A stretch of 26,089 nt of DNA from Bacillota bacterium. Lineage in GTDB: Bacteria; Bacillota; Clostridia; Tissierellales; Sedimentibacteraceae. The notes beneath the pieces were generated by a model that had not been told where the DNA came from, searched no databases, and saw only the letters and a program-made list of their open reading frames with translations. The stretch covers positions 1 to 26,089 of the forward strand of contig JAEZGU010000167.1 of the NCBI GenBank assembly GCA_023416855.1, written 5' to 3'. The first letter of the stretch is position 1. Each line of letters starts with the position of its first letter. Made by a program: the position numbers and the translations under genes. Of the stretch, positions 7,257-15,357 are shown piece by piece.

Positions 7257-8627
7257 TTACCTGAGGGATTCGTTGGATTCTAAAATTCTGTTAATACTTA
7301 ACATAAAGGTAATTGTAGTAACTAATGCAGCTATGAAGTCTGATATGGGTTCTGCCAAAAATACTGCAAAAACTTTATTGGAGAAGAAGTTTGGCAATAT
7401 GTATATCATAGGAATCAATAAAATTATTTTTCTTAACAAAGCTAAAAACATTGATATTTTTGCTTGCCCTAAAGCTACGAAAGTTTGTTGACATGAATTT
7501 TGAGCAGCTATAACAAATCCTGTAGCCAAATATATTCGAACTGCCCAAATAGTAAAATTCATAAGTTCAGGATCTTTGGTGAATATTGCTATAAATGTGC
7601 CTGGAAAAGTCATTATTAAAAGCCATATAGATGTTGTATAAATAAATGCACTTTTAATTAACAGTTTAAATGTACTCTTAACTCTATCATTATTTTTGGC
7701 TCCGTAATTATAGCTTATTATAGGTTGAGCTCCTTGAGTGAGTCCTACTACTGGTAAAAATATAATTTGCATGATGCTTGCTAATATTGTCATAGACCCA
7801 ACAGCGATGTCGCCTCCGTATTTTAGCAAAGAAGTATTAAAAGTAATACTTAATAAACTTTCTGTACTCTGCATTATGAACGGAGACATTCCAAGCAATA
7901 ATACAGGAGTTATAATTTTTTTATTGATTATTAGATTCTTTTTGTATATTTTTAGTTTTGTGTTATTTCCTATAAAAAACTTGAATACCCAAATAGTAGA
8001 TAGTGCTTGTGACAGAACTGTAGCAAGAGCTGCGCCCTTTACCCCCATATTTAATCCAAATATTAATATGGGATCAAGTATAATATTGGATACAGCGCCT
8101 ATTATCACTGTCAGCATGCTAAATTTTGCAAATCCTTGGGTTGAAATAAAGCTGTTCAAGCCAAGTGTTAATTGTACAAATATAGTTCCGCAGACATATA
8201 TATTTAAATAGTCTAAACCATATGTTATTGTTTTTTCACTGGCACCAAAAAACCATAATAATTCTTCTCCAATAAATAAAAAAAGAAATGTTAATATAAA
8301 TGAAATTACCGTAAGAGAGAATAAGCAGTTACCTAATATATTTTCTGCTTCATCATGTTTGTTTTCTCCCATTTTAATAGCTGCCATAGGAGCACCACCC
8401 ATTCCTATTAGGCTACTAAATGCAGAAATAATGATTAAAACAGGCATAGTTATACCAACTCCGGTAAGTGCTAAAGGTCCAACCTCTTCCATGTGTCCTA
8501 TATATATTCTATCAACAATATTGTAAAGCATATTGACTAATTGCGCTGTAATTGATGGTATGGCTAAGCTGAAAAGCAATCTGCCAACTTTTTCTGTTCC
8601 CAATTTGTTTTGTGTATTAGTGTTCAC
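7257..8627 (-). CDS. MATE-family multidrug/cation antiporter
   Basis: A 456-residue, 12-helix MATE transporter, which exports cationic drugs or metabolites in exchange for Na+ or H+. The MepA-like signature is clear: LAIPSITAQLVNMLYNIVDRIYIGH near the N-terminus, GVGITMPVLIIISAFSSLIGMGGAP, and in the second half GLTQGAQPIISYNYGAKN. The two six-helix halves are visible as repeated LA.P/GA.P patterns. Translation begins at a GTG (minus strand, codon at 8625-8627) with AGAGG about 9 bases upstream. It is convergent with the serine hydrolase gene, 11 bases away, and divergent from the chemoreceptor, with its own promoter at 8680-8708. The substrate is not predictable. Confidence 0.93.
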   Translation of the reverse strand: MNTNTQNKLGTEKVGRLLFSLAIPSITAQLVNMLYNIVDRIYIGHMEEVGPLALTGVGITMPVLIIISAFSSLIGMGGAPMAAIKMGENKHDEAENILGNCLFSLTVISFILTFLFLFIGEELLWFFGASEKTITYGLDYLNIYVCGTIFVQLTLGLNSFISTQGFAKFSMLTVIIGAVSNIILDPILIFGLNMGVKGAALATVLSQALSTIWVFKFFIGNNTKLKIYKKNLIINKKIITPVLLLGMSPFIMQSTESLLSITFNTSLLKYGGDIAVGSMTILASIMQIIFLPVVGLTQGAQPIISYNYGAKNNDRVKSTFKLLIKSAFIYTTSIWLLIMTFPGTFIAIFTKDPELMNFTIWAVRIYLATGFVIAAQNSCQQTFVALGQAKISMFLALLRKIILLIPMIYILPNFFSNKVFAVFLAEPISDFIAALVTTITFMLSINRILESNESLR

Positions 8628-8679
8628 TCTGCTGCCTCTTTTCTAACGTATATTTATTCCTTATGATAAACAATTTATA

Positions 8680-8708
8680 AGTATATACCTTAATAACATA
8701 TTTGACAA
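8680..8708 (-). promoter_or_regulatory. Sigma-A promoter of the MATE gene
   Basis: On the minus strand TTGTCA (8703-8708), 17 bases, TATACT (8680-8685): near-consensus with ideal spacing, about 55 bases before the GTG start. Confidence 0.7.
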
Positions 8709-8750
8709 TAATGTAATTTTAAAATAGAAATTTTTGGTATAAAATTTGAA

Positions 8751-8780
8751 TTGACTTTACTTGGATGATTATGGTATTCT
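8751..8780 (+). promoter_or_regulatory. Promoter of the chemoreceptor gene
   Basis: TTGACT (8751-8756), 18 bases, TATTCT (8775-8780). It lies 28 bases before the ATG at 8809, so an upstream in-frame TTG at 8761 falls inside the promoter and can be excluded as the start. Confidence 0.6.
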
Positions 8781-8808
8781 CTTATCAAAAAACATAGGGG
8801 ACAAATTA

Positions 8809-10092
8809 ATGTTTAGAAAAAAATCAAAATTGACATCTGAGGTAGAGCAAGAGAATCCGGTAGGAGAAATTAAAGATAAATATAATACAATTAATTCATG
8901 TAGCTTAAATACTCTTAATGAAGTTAATGAGCTTCTTCAATTTATGACCAGCCTTGATTATATTAAAGAAGTTATTCAAGATGCAGATCATCAATTTGAA
9001 ATGGTAGAAGGAATAACTGCAAGTGCTGAAGAATTAAATGCGGCAACTTTGGACATTTCTGATAAGGTACAAGCTTCAACAATATCTATGAATAATACTA
9101 TTGAAGAAACTGGTAATAGTTTAAATAAAATTAACAATACCTTTGAATTGTTGGAAAATAATATTAATCAGATAAACGTAGTTAAGAATATGATTGGTGA
9201 AGTATCTCAGGAGACATATAGAATTAATGACATAGTTAAAATTATTAAAAGTGTAGCGGATCAAACAAATTTACTTTCTTTAAACGCTTCAATAGAAGCA
9301 GCACGTGCAGGTGAATATGGCAAAGGATTTGCAATTGTCGCAACCGAAATAAAGGGACTGGCGCAAACCACAAGTGAACAATTAAAATATATAGAAGAAA
9401 TTGTACATAGCTTAAATGATAAAATTAAAATAGTATCAACTGAAGTGGATACAGTTGTAAGTTCATTTGATTCTTCAAAAAAGAATATAGATGAAGGCTT
9501 GATAGGCATTAAAGGGATTAATGAAGGAATGAACTTTGTCGGTGATAATTTTGTTCAAATATCTGCAAGCATTGAAGAAGAATCAAGCGCTACAGAAGAA
9601 ATTTCTTCTAACTTGACAGAGATTAATGAAAAGGCTGAGAAAATAAGGGTTGGTACAGTAAGGACAGGAAAGGCCTTCTTTGATATATCACAAAAAGTAG
9701 ACGGTGTAAGACTTAATATAATAAAATCATCATGCGAAAAGCTTGACAATTCACTAATTATAGAATTAGCTAAAACAGATCATTTAATGTGGAAGTGGAG
9801 AGTTTACAATATGATATTGGGTTATGTGAAACTTGATGTAGGTACAGTTGGTAATCATCATGTATGCAGACTTGGTAAATTTGTTGATACTCTTGACAAA
9901 ACTAATCCTAAAGTAAATGAGTTATTAAATAAATTGGAAATGCCTCATAAGATGGTTCATGACTTAGCGAAAGATGCAATAGAAGCATATGAAAAGAATA
10001 GTATAGCTAAAGCTGAGCAGATATTGAAGGATATTGAACAAAGCTCAAAGATGGTTGTAAGTTACCTTAACGAATTAAAAAAAATAATTTAA
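8809..10092 (+). CDS. Soluble methyl-accepting chemotaxis protein with C-terminal CZB domain
   Basis: A 427-residue cytoplasmic chemoreceptor with no membrane helix. The ATG at 8809 is chosen because AGGGG (8796-8800) precedes it by 8 bases. A coiled-coil signalling region (about 50-310) carries the MCP tip NLLSLNASIEAARAGEYGKG, which contacts CheA and CheW. The C-terminal 110 residues fit a chemoreceptor zinc-binding (CZB) domain: His325 in TDHLMWKWR, Cys353 in HHVCRLGK, and His380 and His384 in PHKMVHD. The spacing (28, 27, 4) closely matches the four-ligand pattern known for CZB proteins such as DgcZ. CZB domains sense zinc or oxidation of the zinc-bound cysteine, so this is probably an intracellular metal or redox receptor feeding the chemotaxis pathway. 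No other che gene is in the window. Confidence 0.9.
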   Translation: MFRKKSKLTSEVEQENPVGEIKDKYNTINSCSLNTLNEVNELLQFMTSLDYIKEVIQDADHQFEMVEGITASAEELNAATLDISDKVQASTISMNNTIEETGNSLNKINNTFELLENNINQINVVKNMIGEVSQETYRINDIVKIIKSVADQTNLLSLNASIEAARAGEYGKGFAIVATEIKGLAQTTSEQLKYIEEIVHSLNDKIKIVSTEVDTVVSSFDSSKKNIDEGLIGIKGINEGMNFVGDNFVQISASIEEESSATEEISSNLTEINEKAEKIRVGTVRTGKAFFDISQKVDGVRLNIIKSSCEKLDNSLIIELAKTDHLMWKWRVYNMILGYVKLDVGTVGNHHVCRLGKFVDTLDKTNPKVNELLNKLEMPHKMVHDLAKDAIEAYEKNSIAKAEQILKDIEQSSKMVVSYLNELKKII

Positions 10093-10093
10093 T

Positions 10094-10134
10094 AAATATA
10101 AAATAAGTAGACTAAGTCTACTTATTTTATATTT
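10094..10134 (+). terminator. Long hairpin terminator after the chemoreceptor gene
   Basis: A perfect 19-bp stem (10094-10112 with 10116-10134) and a 3-base TAA loop, starting right after the stop codon. The 3' side is T-rich, but there is no separate long T run, so part of the stem probably doubles as the U tract. Symmetric, so it could also act on the other strand. Confidence 0.75.
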
Positions 10135-10182
10135 AAGGTGTTTGACAACAATTTAATTTTCCTTTTTATTTTATATTTAATA

Positions 10183-10191
10183 TGCTATAAT
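10183..10191 (+). promoter_or_regulatory. Extended -10 promoter of rsmI
   Basis: TGCTATAAT (10183-10191) is an extended -10 element about 42 bases before the rsmI ATG. The -35 position is only T-rich. A TTGACA at 10142-10147 is 38 bases away, too far to belong to it. Confidence 0.5.
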
Positions 10192-10232
10192 TTACTGAAA
10201 ACATAATACTTGTAAACAAGTCAGGAGTAGTT

Positions 10233-11096
10233 ATGAGCAAGTTATATATAGTGCCTACACCAATTGGCAACCTTAAGGACATGACAGAAAGAGCAATTGA
10301 AACCTTAAGAAATAGTGACCTTATATTAGCTGAGGATACAAGGCATACACAAAAGCTGTTAAATTACTTTGATATAAAGACAAATCAAATTTCCTATCAT
10401 AAATTCAATGAAAAGCAAAGAACTGAAGAAATTATCAATGAAATTTTGAATGATGATAAAACAGTATCTTTAGTAACTGATGCAGGAACACCTTGCATAT
10501 CTGATCCCGGCTTTGAGCTTGTTAAAAGAGCAAGAGAAGTAGGTATTGAGGTAATTGGATTAGCGGGAGCATCAGCACTTACTGTTGCGTTATCAGTTGC
10601 AGGCATTGATACATATCAGTTTGCTTTTTATGGCTTTTTGCCTCGTAAAAAAAACGAGCTAAGAGATGCAATAAATAAAATCTTTGATAATCCTATAAGA
10701 ACATTTGTTATATATGAGTCACCAAAAAGAATAATAAACTTAGTGGAAATGTTAAAAGAGCAAATGCCTAATTTAACAATATGTGTTCTTAAGGAACTTA
10801 CAAAGCTTCATGAAAGTTCGTTTTATGGCAATGTGGATAAAGTTTATAATTTGTTAAAAAGTAATGATGATGTTGAAAAAGGCGAGTATGTGGTGGTCGG
10901 CTACAATAACGATTATGTTGAAAAAGAAGATACAGGAACAAATGTCAGCATATATGGTATTTTATTTGATAAACTCATTACCAACAATTACACTTTAAAA
11001 GAAGCTGTAAATGAGGTAGTTGAAGAAAAATTAGCTTCAAAAAATGATGCATATAAAGCTTCGTTGGAAATAAAAAAATTTATTGAAAATTATTGA
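10233..11096 (+). CDS. rsmI: 16S rRNA 2'-O-ribose C1402 methyltransferase
   Basis: RsmI uses S-adenosylmethionine to methylate the 2'-OH of C1402 in the decoding centre of 16S rRNA. The 287-residue protein has the full family pattern: LYIVPTPIGNLKDMTERA at the N-terminus, LAEDTRHTQKLL, the glycine-rich SAM-binding TDAGTPCISDPG, and GLAGASALTVALSVAGI followed by FYGFLPRKK and FVIYESPKRI. Length is normal. AGGAG precedes the ATG by about 6 bases. It is followed with almost no gap by the DUF554 gene and then the NhaC gene, so the three are probably one transcription unit. Confidence 0.96.
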   Translation: MSKLYIVPTPIGNLKDMTERAIETLRNSDLILAEDTRHTQKLLNYFDIKTNQISYHKFNEKQRTEEIINEILNDDKTVSLVTDAGTPCISDPGFELVKRAREVGIEVIGLAGASALTVALSVAGIDTYQFAFYGFLPRKKNELRDAINKIFDNPIRTFVIYESPKRIINLVEMLKEQMPNLTICVLKELTKLHESSFYGNVDKVYNLLKSNDDVEKGEYVVVGYNNDYVEKEDTGTNVSIYGILFDKLITNNYTLKEAVNEVVEEKLASKNDAYKASLEIKKFIENY

Positions 11097-11104
11097 GAGG
11101 ACTT

Positions 11105-11779
11105 ATGTTAGGGACAATAGTAAATTCGTTAGCAATTTTAGTAGGTGGAGTTATTGGCATTGTATTTAAAAACTTTATTCCTGAAAAAATAACTCAATCG
11201 CTTCTTAAGGCATCAGGTTTAGCTGTTATGGCAATAGGTATTAAATTAATTTTTGCAGGTTCAGATCTAACTCTTTTATTCTTTTCAATTATTGCAGGTA
11301 CAATAATAGGAGAAATAGTAGATATTGAAGGAAAACTGGACAAGTTTGGCAGTTTTGTTGAAAGTAGATTAAAAAACAAAGGTAGTAATGTGACGCTTGG
11401 GTTTATAACTTGTACACTTTTGTATTGTGTAGGCTCAATGGCTATAGTAGGAGCTATACAAAGTGGACTATCAGGTAATCATCAAATATTGTATTCAAAA
11501 GCATTAATAGATGGGGTAATGTCTGTTACGATGTCAGCAACCATGGGCGTAGGAGTTGCATTATCGAGTATTAGTGTTTTTCTATACCAAGGTACAATTA
11601 CATTGCTTGCACAATTTATGCAATCATTATTAAGTGAAGTTGTGGTTAATGAAATGACAGCCATTGGTGGAGTATTAATTATGACAATTGGACTGAACTT
11701 TTTAGAAATAAAACGTATTAAAGTAGGAAACATGCTGCCGGCTATGTTTTTGCCAATATTATATTATTTGCTTTTTTAA
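11105..11779 (+). CDS. DUF554-family membrane protein (YdfK/YqgA-like)
   Basis: A 224-residue membrane protein of the DUF554 family, whose function is not known. A TTG at 11093 would overlap rsmI, but the ATG at 11105 has GAGAGG about 4 bases upstream and begins the family N-terminus MLGTIVNSLAILVGGVIGI, so I use it. About six or seven helices follow, with the conserved segments AVMAIGIKLIFAG, GTIIGEIVDIEGKLDKFG, CVGSMAIVGAIQSGL and the internal SKALIDGVMSVTMSATMGVGV. It lies 8 bases after rsmI and 12 bases before the NhaC-like gene. A transport role is plausible from its glycine-rich helices but is inference. Confidence 0.9.
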   Translation: MLGTIVNSLAILVGGVIGIVFKNFIPEKITQSLLKASGLAVMAIGIKLIFAGSDLTLLFFSIIAGTIIGEIVDIEGKLDKFGSFVESRLKNKGSNVTLGFITCTLLYCVGSMAIVGAIQSGLSGNHQILYSKALIDGVMSVTMSATMGVGVALSSISVFLYQGTITLLAQFMQSLLSEVVVNEMTAIGGVLIMTIGLNFLEIKRIKVGNMLPAMFLPILYYLLF

Positions 11780-11791
11780 TGAGGTGAATCC

Positions 11792-13150
11792 TTGGAAACT
11801 AAAAAATTAGCGTTTAACAATATTGCATTAATGTCAATTTGCCTTATTTTTATAATTGGCTCTATAATTATGTCCATACCTTTATATTACAGTTTTCTGG
11901 CCGGTATTTTATTAACAGTTACGGTATTGATTAAGAGTGGATATAAATTAAAGGATTTAGTGAGAACAATTTTCACAACAATATATGAAGTAAAAAATTT
12001 AATCATAGTTATTTTGTTTATAGGTGCAACCACCTCCATATGGATGGCTTCCGGAGTTGTTCCAGCGATTATGTACTATGGTTTTTCATATATGGAAGGT
12101 GTTAATTTTTTGTTTGCGGCATTTTTAATTATGGCGGTGGTATCATTGTTTATGGGTACTGCAATAGGAACAATGAGCACGGTTGGTATATCACTTAGCG
12201 GTATTGGTATGGGACTTGGCATACCACAGAATTTAGTAGTGGGCATGCTTGTGTCTGGGGCATTTATAGCAGATAAAATTTCGCCATTATCTGGTTTAAT
12301 TAACTTACTGATGACTACAACCGGTAAAAGCTACAAGGATTTATTCAAAGACATGGTGGTAACACTGATGCCTACAGTACTTATTACAGCACTAATTTAT
12401 TATATTATTGGTTTGAATTATACAACGGGTGATTATAGTAAGCTAATATTATATAGAGAAGCCATATCACAGGGCTTTAATACATCACCATTTTTATTGA
12501 TACTTCCTGTAATAGTTTTAGGATTATCAATAGCAGGATTAAATGCAATAATTACTTTTTCAATAGGAATAGCTATAGGTTCAGTGTTAAGCGTATTTTT
12601 TCAAGGTTCAAACATTAAGGCAATTATTACTGCTATATTATTTGGATATAAAGGTAACACACCCTCCGTTGAATTAAACAAACTTTTAGTAAGCGGAGGA
12701 ATGGTATCAATGCTTGAAGCCATACTAATGGTAATAGGTGCAATAGTACTTGTTCAATTATTTGAAAAGGGCAATATTCTTCTTCCTATTATGGAGAGAT
12801 TAGTAAACGGAATAAATACAAAAGTTACATTAGTAAGAAAAACAGGATTGTTAAGTACTTTGCTGACAGTTGCCACATGCGACCAAACAGCAGGTATCAT
12901 ACTTCCAATTAAAATATTAAGAAAGAAATATGAAGAATTAAATCTTGATTTAGCAGTACTTACAAGAACAATTTCAGATACAGGAATTATTTTGGCACCT
13001 TTGATGCCATGGAATATAAATTCATTTCTTATTAAACCTATTATGGGTATAACGGCAGCGCAATATGCACCCTTTGCTGTGCTTTGTTTTATTTGTCCAA
13101 TTGTAAGCATGACAGTATCATACGCTTTATATAAAAGAAAAGATGTGTAG
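11792..13150 (+). CDS. NhaC-family Na+/H+ (or Na+-coupled organic acid) antiporter
   Basis: A 452-residue antiporter of the NhaC family with about 11-12 helices. It starts at TTG 11792, with GAGGTG (11781-11786) 5 bases upstream; no better ATG is near. Family features: FMGTAIGTMSTVGISLSGIGMGLG, GAFIADKISPLSGLINL, and the C-terminal CDQTAGIILPIKILRKKYEELNLD followed by RTISDTGIILAPLMPWN. NhaC proteins export Na+ in exchange for protons; the relative MleN of Bacillus exchanges malate and H+ for lactate and Na+. The malate genes 8 kb downstream make such a variant possible but do not prove it. Last gene of the rsmI unit, with a terminator 47 bases after its stop. Confidence 0.9.
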   Translation: METKKLAFNNIALMSICLIFIIGSIIMSIPLYYSFLAGILLTVTVLIKSGYKLKDLVRTIFTTIYEVKNLIIVILFIGATTSIWMASGVVPAIMYYGFSYMEGVNFLFAAFLIMAVVSLFMGTAIGTMSTVGISLSGIGMGLGIPQNLVVGMLVSGAFIADKISPLSGLINLLMTTTGKSYKDLFKDMVVTLMPTVLITALIYYIIGLNYTTGDYSKLILYREAISQGFNTSPFLLILPVIVLGLSIAGLNAIITFSIGIAIGSVLSVFFQGSNIKAIITAILFGYKGNTPSVELNKLLVSGGMVSMLEAILMVIGAIVLVQLFEKGNILLPIMERLVNGINTKVTLVRKTGLLSTLLTVATCDQTAGIILPIKILRKKYEELNLDLAVLTRTISDTGIILAPLMPWNINSFLIKPIMGITAAQYAPFAVLCFICPIVSMTVSYALYKRKDV

Positions 13151-13197
13151 ATGAAGTCTTAGCAAAGTCATACAACTAAAAAGAGTCATTATTAGAC

Positions 13198-13220
13198 AAA
13201 ACCCTATAATAGGGTTTTTT
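13198..13220 (+). terminator. Rho-independent terminator of the rsmI-DUF554-nhaC unit
   Basis: AAAACCCTA (13198-13206), loop TAA, TAGGGTTTT (13210-13218) running into further T. Confidence 0.9.
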
Positions 13221-13470
13221 ATTATACACATATATTTATGACATATTATTTATAATTATAACAGTATTTAATGAAATTAAGTTATTGCGACGTTAACTTA
13301 ATTTTATTAAGCAAAATTGACAAAAAGATTTCTAAAAACGAATTAGAATTTCCATATTGAAAGTAATAAAAAGAAGATATATAATGAGAAAGGTTAACAA
13401 ATATTGTAACACATATTCGTAATTATGTGATATAATATAACACATATATTAAATAATTCAGGGGTGACAC
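13221..13470 (+). promoter_or_regulatory. PEP carboxykinase upstream region: -10, inverted repeat, direct repeats
   Basis: A 319-base gap without a gene separates nhaC and the carboxykinase. It holds: an 11-bp inverted repeat AAATTAAGTTA/TAACTTAATTT (13274-13284 and 13294-13304) around a 9-base centre; a TTGACA at 13317-13322 with no well-spaced -10; an extended -10 TGATATAAT (13428-13436) about 35 bases before the ATG; and TAACACATAT in two direct copies (13407-13416 and 13438-13447) exactly 31 bases apart, flanking that -10, with a partial inverted copy (ATGTGATA) between. The -35 for the TATAAT is weak, so the repeats may be regulator sites. No small gene or RNA was recognised. Confidence 0.45.
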
Positions 13471-15264
13471 ATGGAAAGCTTAACTTCAAACTTAAATGTT
13501 TTAAAGTGGATAGACGAGGTTATTACACTGACAAAACCATCAAAGGTCATGTGGATCGACGGCAGTGAAGAACAACTAAATGCGCTTCGTGAGGAAGCTT
13601 GTAGCACAGGAGAGTTAATTAAGTTAAATCAAGAAAAATATCCTGGATGCTATTATCATCGTTCTCAAAAAGATGATGTGGCTAGAATGGAAGACAAGAC
13701 ATATATATGTACAAAAAATAAAAATGATGCAGGTCCTACAAATAATTGGAAAAGTCCTGACGATGCTTATAAATTAGGTAGGGAAATTTTTGAAGGTTCA
13801 ATGATTGGAAGGACAATGTACATTATTCCATATTCAATGGGACCTATAGGTTCACCATTTTCAAAAATTGGATTTGAAGTAACAGATTCTATTTATGTAG
13901 TTTTAAATATGAACATTATGGCGAGAATTGGAAAAAAAGTTTTAGATGTACTTGGTGATTCAAATGACTTCGTAAGAGGATTACATGGAAAATGCACTTT
14001 AGATATTAATAAAAGATACATATTCCACTTCCCTGAAGATAATACTATCTGGTCATGCAACTCAGCATATGGTGGAAATGTACTATTAGGAAAAAAATGC
14101 TTTGCTCTTAGAATTGCGTCATATCAAGGATTGAAAGAAGGCTGGATGGCAGAACATATGCTTATTCTTGGTATTGAAAATCCAAAAGGGGAAGTTAAGT
14201 ATGTTGCAGCAGCATTCCCTTCAGCTTGTGGTAAAACGAATCTTGCTATGCTTATACCACCGGAATTATACAGAAAAAAAGGCTACAAGGTTTGGACTGT
14301 AGGTGATGATATTGCATGGTTAAGAATAAAAGAAGACGGAAGACTGTGGGCAATAAATCCGGAAGCCGGTTTCTTTGGAGTGGCTCCTGGAACTAATGAA
14401 AAGTCAAATTATAACGCATTGATGTCAACTGAGAAAAATGCTATTTTTACTAATGTAGTTTACAATTTAGATGATGATACAGTATGGTGGGAAAAACTTG
14501 ATAAAAATCCACCTGTAAATGGACTTGATTGGCAAGGAAACCCATGGAACGGAAAAACATCAACAGAAAAGGGTGCTCACCCTAATTCACGATTTACTGC
14601 ACCTGCTAAAAATTGCCCATGTATTTCAAAAGAATGGGAATCTCCTGAGGGAGTTCCTATATCAGCAATTATATTTGGTGGAAGAAGAGCAAAAACAGCT
14701 CCGTTAGTTTATCAATCAAGAAACTGGCAACACGGAGTATTTGTTGGTTCAACTCTTGCATCAGAAACAACTGCTGCAGCTGCAGGCAAGGTTGGAGTAG
14801 TAAGAAGAGATCCAATGGCAATGCTTCCATTTATTGGGTACCATGCAGGTGACTATTTTAGGCATTGGCTAAAAATGGGAAAAAAAGCAAGTAATCCTCC
14901 AAAAATATTCCATGTAAATTGGTTTAGGACTAATGATGCAGGCGAATTTATATGGCCAGGATATGGAGATAATTTCAGAGTATTAGAATGGATACTTGAC
15001 AGATGTGAAAATAAAGTTGAAGCAAGGGAATGTGCAATTGGTTATATTCCTAAAGTTGAAGATATTAATGTTGAAGGAATCGATATTACAGAAGATGTAT
15101 TAAAAGATTTGTTAACAATCGATAGTCTTTCTTGGATGGAAGATGTAAAAAGCATAGAAGAATTCTATAATAAAATTGGTGACCGAGTTCCAGATGAATT
15201 AATTAAGGAATTAAAAAGGTTGAAAATAAATCTTTCTGAAATAATGGAAAAATCAATAGCATAA
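13471..15264 (+). CDS. pckG: Phosphoenolpyruvate carboxykinase, GTP-dependent
   Basis: Interconverts oxaloacetate plus GTP and phosphoenolpyruvate plus CO2 plus GDP (EC 4.1.1.32). The 597-residue length and motifs belong to the GTP class rather than the ATP class more usual in fermentative bacteria: MWIDGSEEQLNAL, YYHRSQKDDVARMEDKTYIC, GRTMYIIPYSMGPIGSPFSKIG, the kinase-1a P-loop FPSACGKTNLAML with hyperreactive Cys253 and Lys255, the metal-binding GDDIAWL, and NPEAGFFGVAPGTN. The ATG has AGGGGTG 6 bases upstream. It stands alone between a long upstream region and its own hairpin terminator. In an anaerobe it can act in either direction: gluconeogenic from C4 acids, or fixing CO2 with GTP gain. 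The linked malate genes suggest C4-acid flux. Confidence 0.96.
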   Translation: MESLTSNLNVLKWIDEVITLTKPSKVMWIDGSEEQLNALREEACSTGELIKLNQEKYPGCYYHRSQKDDVARMEDKTYICTKNKNDAGPTNNWKSPDDAYKLGREIFEGSMIGRTMYIIPYSMGPIGSPFSKIGFEVTDSIYVVLNMNIMARIGKKVLDVLGDSNDFVRGLHGKCTLDINKRYIFHFPEDNTIWSCNSAYGGNVLLGKKCFALRIASYQGLKEGWMAEHMLILGIENPKGEVKYVAAAFPSACGKTNLAMLIPPELYRKKGYKVWTVGDDIAWLRIKEDGRLWAINPEAGFFGVAPGTNEKSNYNALMSTEKNAIFTNVVYNLDDDTVWWEKLDKNPPVNGLDWQGNPWNGKTSTEKGAHPNSRFTAPAKNCPCISKEWESPEGVPISAIIFGGRRAKTAPLVYQSRNWQHGVFVGSTLASETTAAAAGKVGVVRRDPMAMLPFIGYHAGDYFRHWLKMGKKASNPPKIFHVNWFRTNDAGEFIWPGYGDNFRVLEWILDRCENKVEARECAIGYIPKVEDINVEGIDITEDVLKDLLTIDSLSWMEDVKSIEEFYNKIGDRVPDELIKELKRLKINLSEIMEKSIA

Positions 15265-15266
15265 AA

Positions 15267-15294
15267 AAAGGGCGATTCATTTGAATCGTCCTTT
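15267..15294 (+). terminator. Hairpin terminator after pckG
   Basis: A 13-bp stem (15267-15279 with 15282-15294, one G.T pair) and a 2-base loop right after the stop codon. The tail is only moderately T-rich (AGTTTATT). Confidence 0.75.
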
Positions 15295-15322
15295 AGTTTA
15301 TTGAAAAATATAAAAATAAGTG

Positions 15323-15351
15323 TTGACAACTTTATATTTATAGATTATTAT
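15323..15351 (+). promoter_or_regulatory. Sigma-A promoter of the T-box leader
   Basis: TTGACA (15323-15328), 17 bases, TATTAT (15346-15351): a near-perfect promoter placing transcription start near 15358. Confidence 0.8.
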
Positions 15352-15357
15352 GTGTAT

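Noticed and set aside
7738..8211. 157-residue open frame on the plus strand
   Set aside because: It is antisense to the MATE gene, has no ribosome binding site, and its protein looks like reversed membrane-protein coding. The MATE frame has full family motifs.
8761..8808. Upstream TTG start for the chemoreceptor
   Set aside because: It falls between the -35 and -10 of the gene's own promoter; the ATG at 8809 has AGGGG.
10142..10191. TTGACA at 10142 with TATAAT at 10186 as the rsmI promoter pair
   Set aside because: The 38-base spacing is far too long; the TATAAT is better explained as an extended -10.
12754..13110. 118-residue open frame on the minus strand
   Set aside because: Antisense to the conserved C-terminal part of the NhaC gene; no start signals or recognisable domain.
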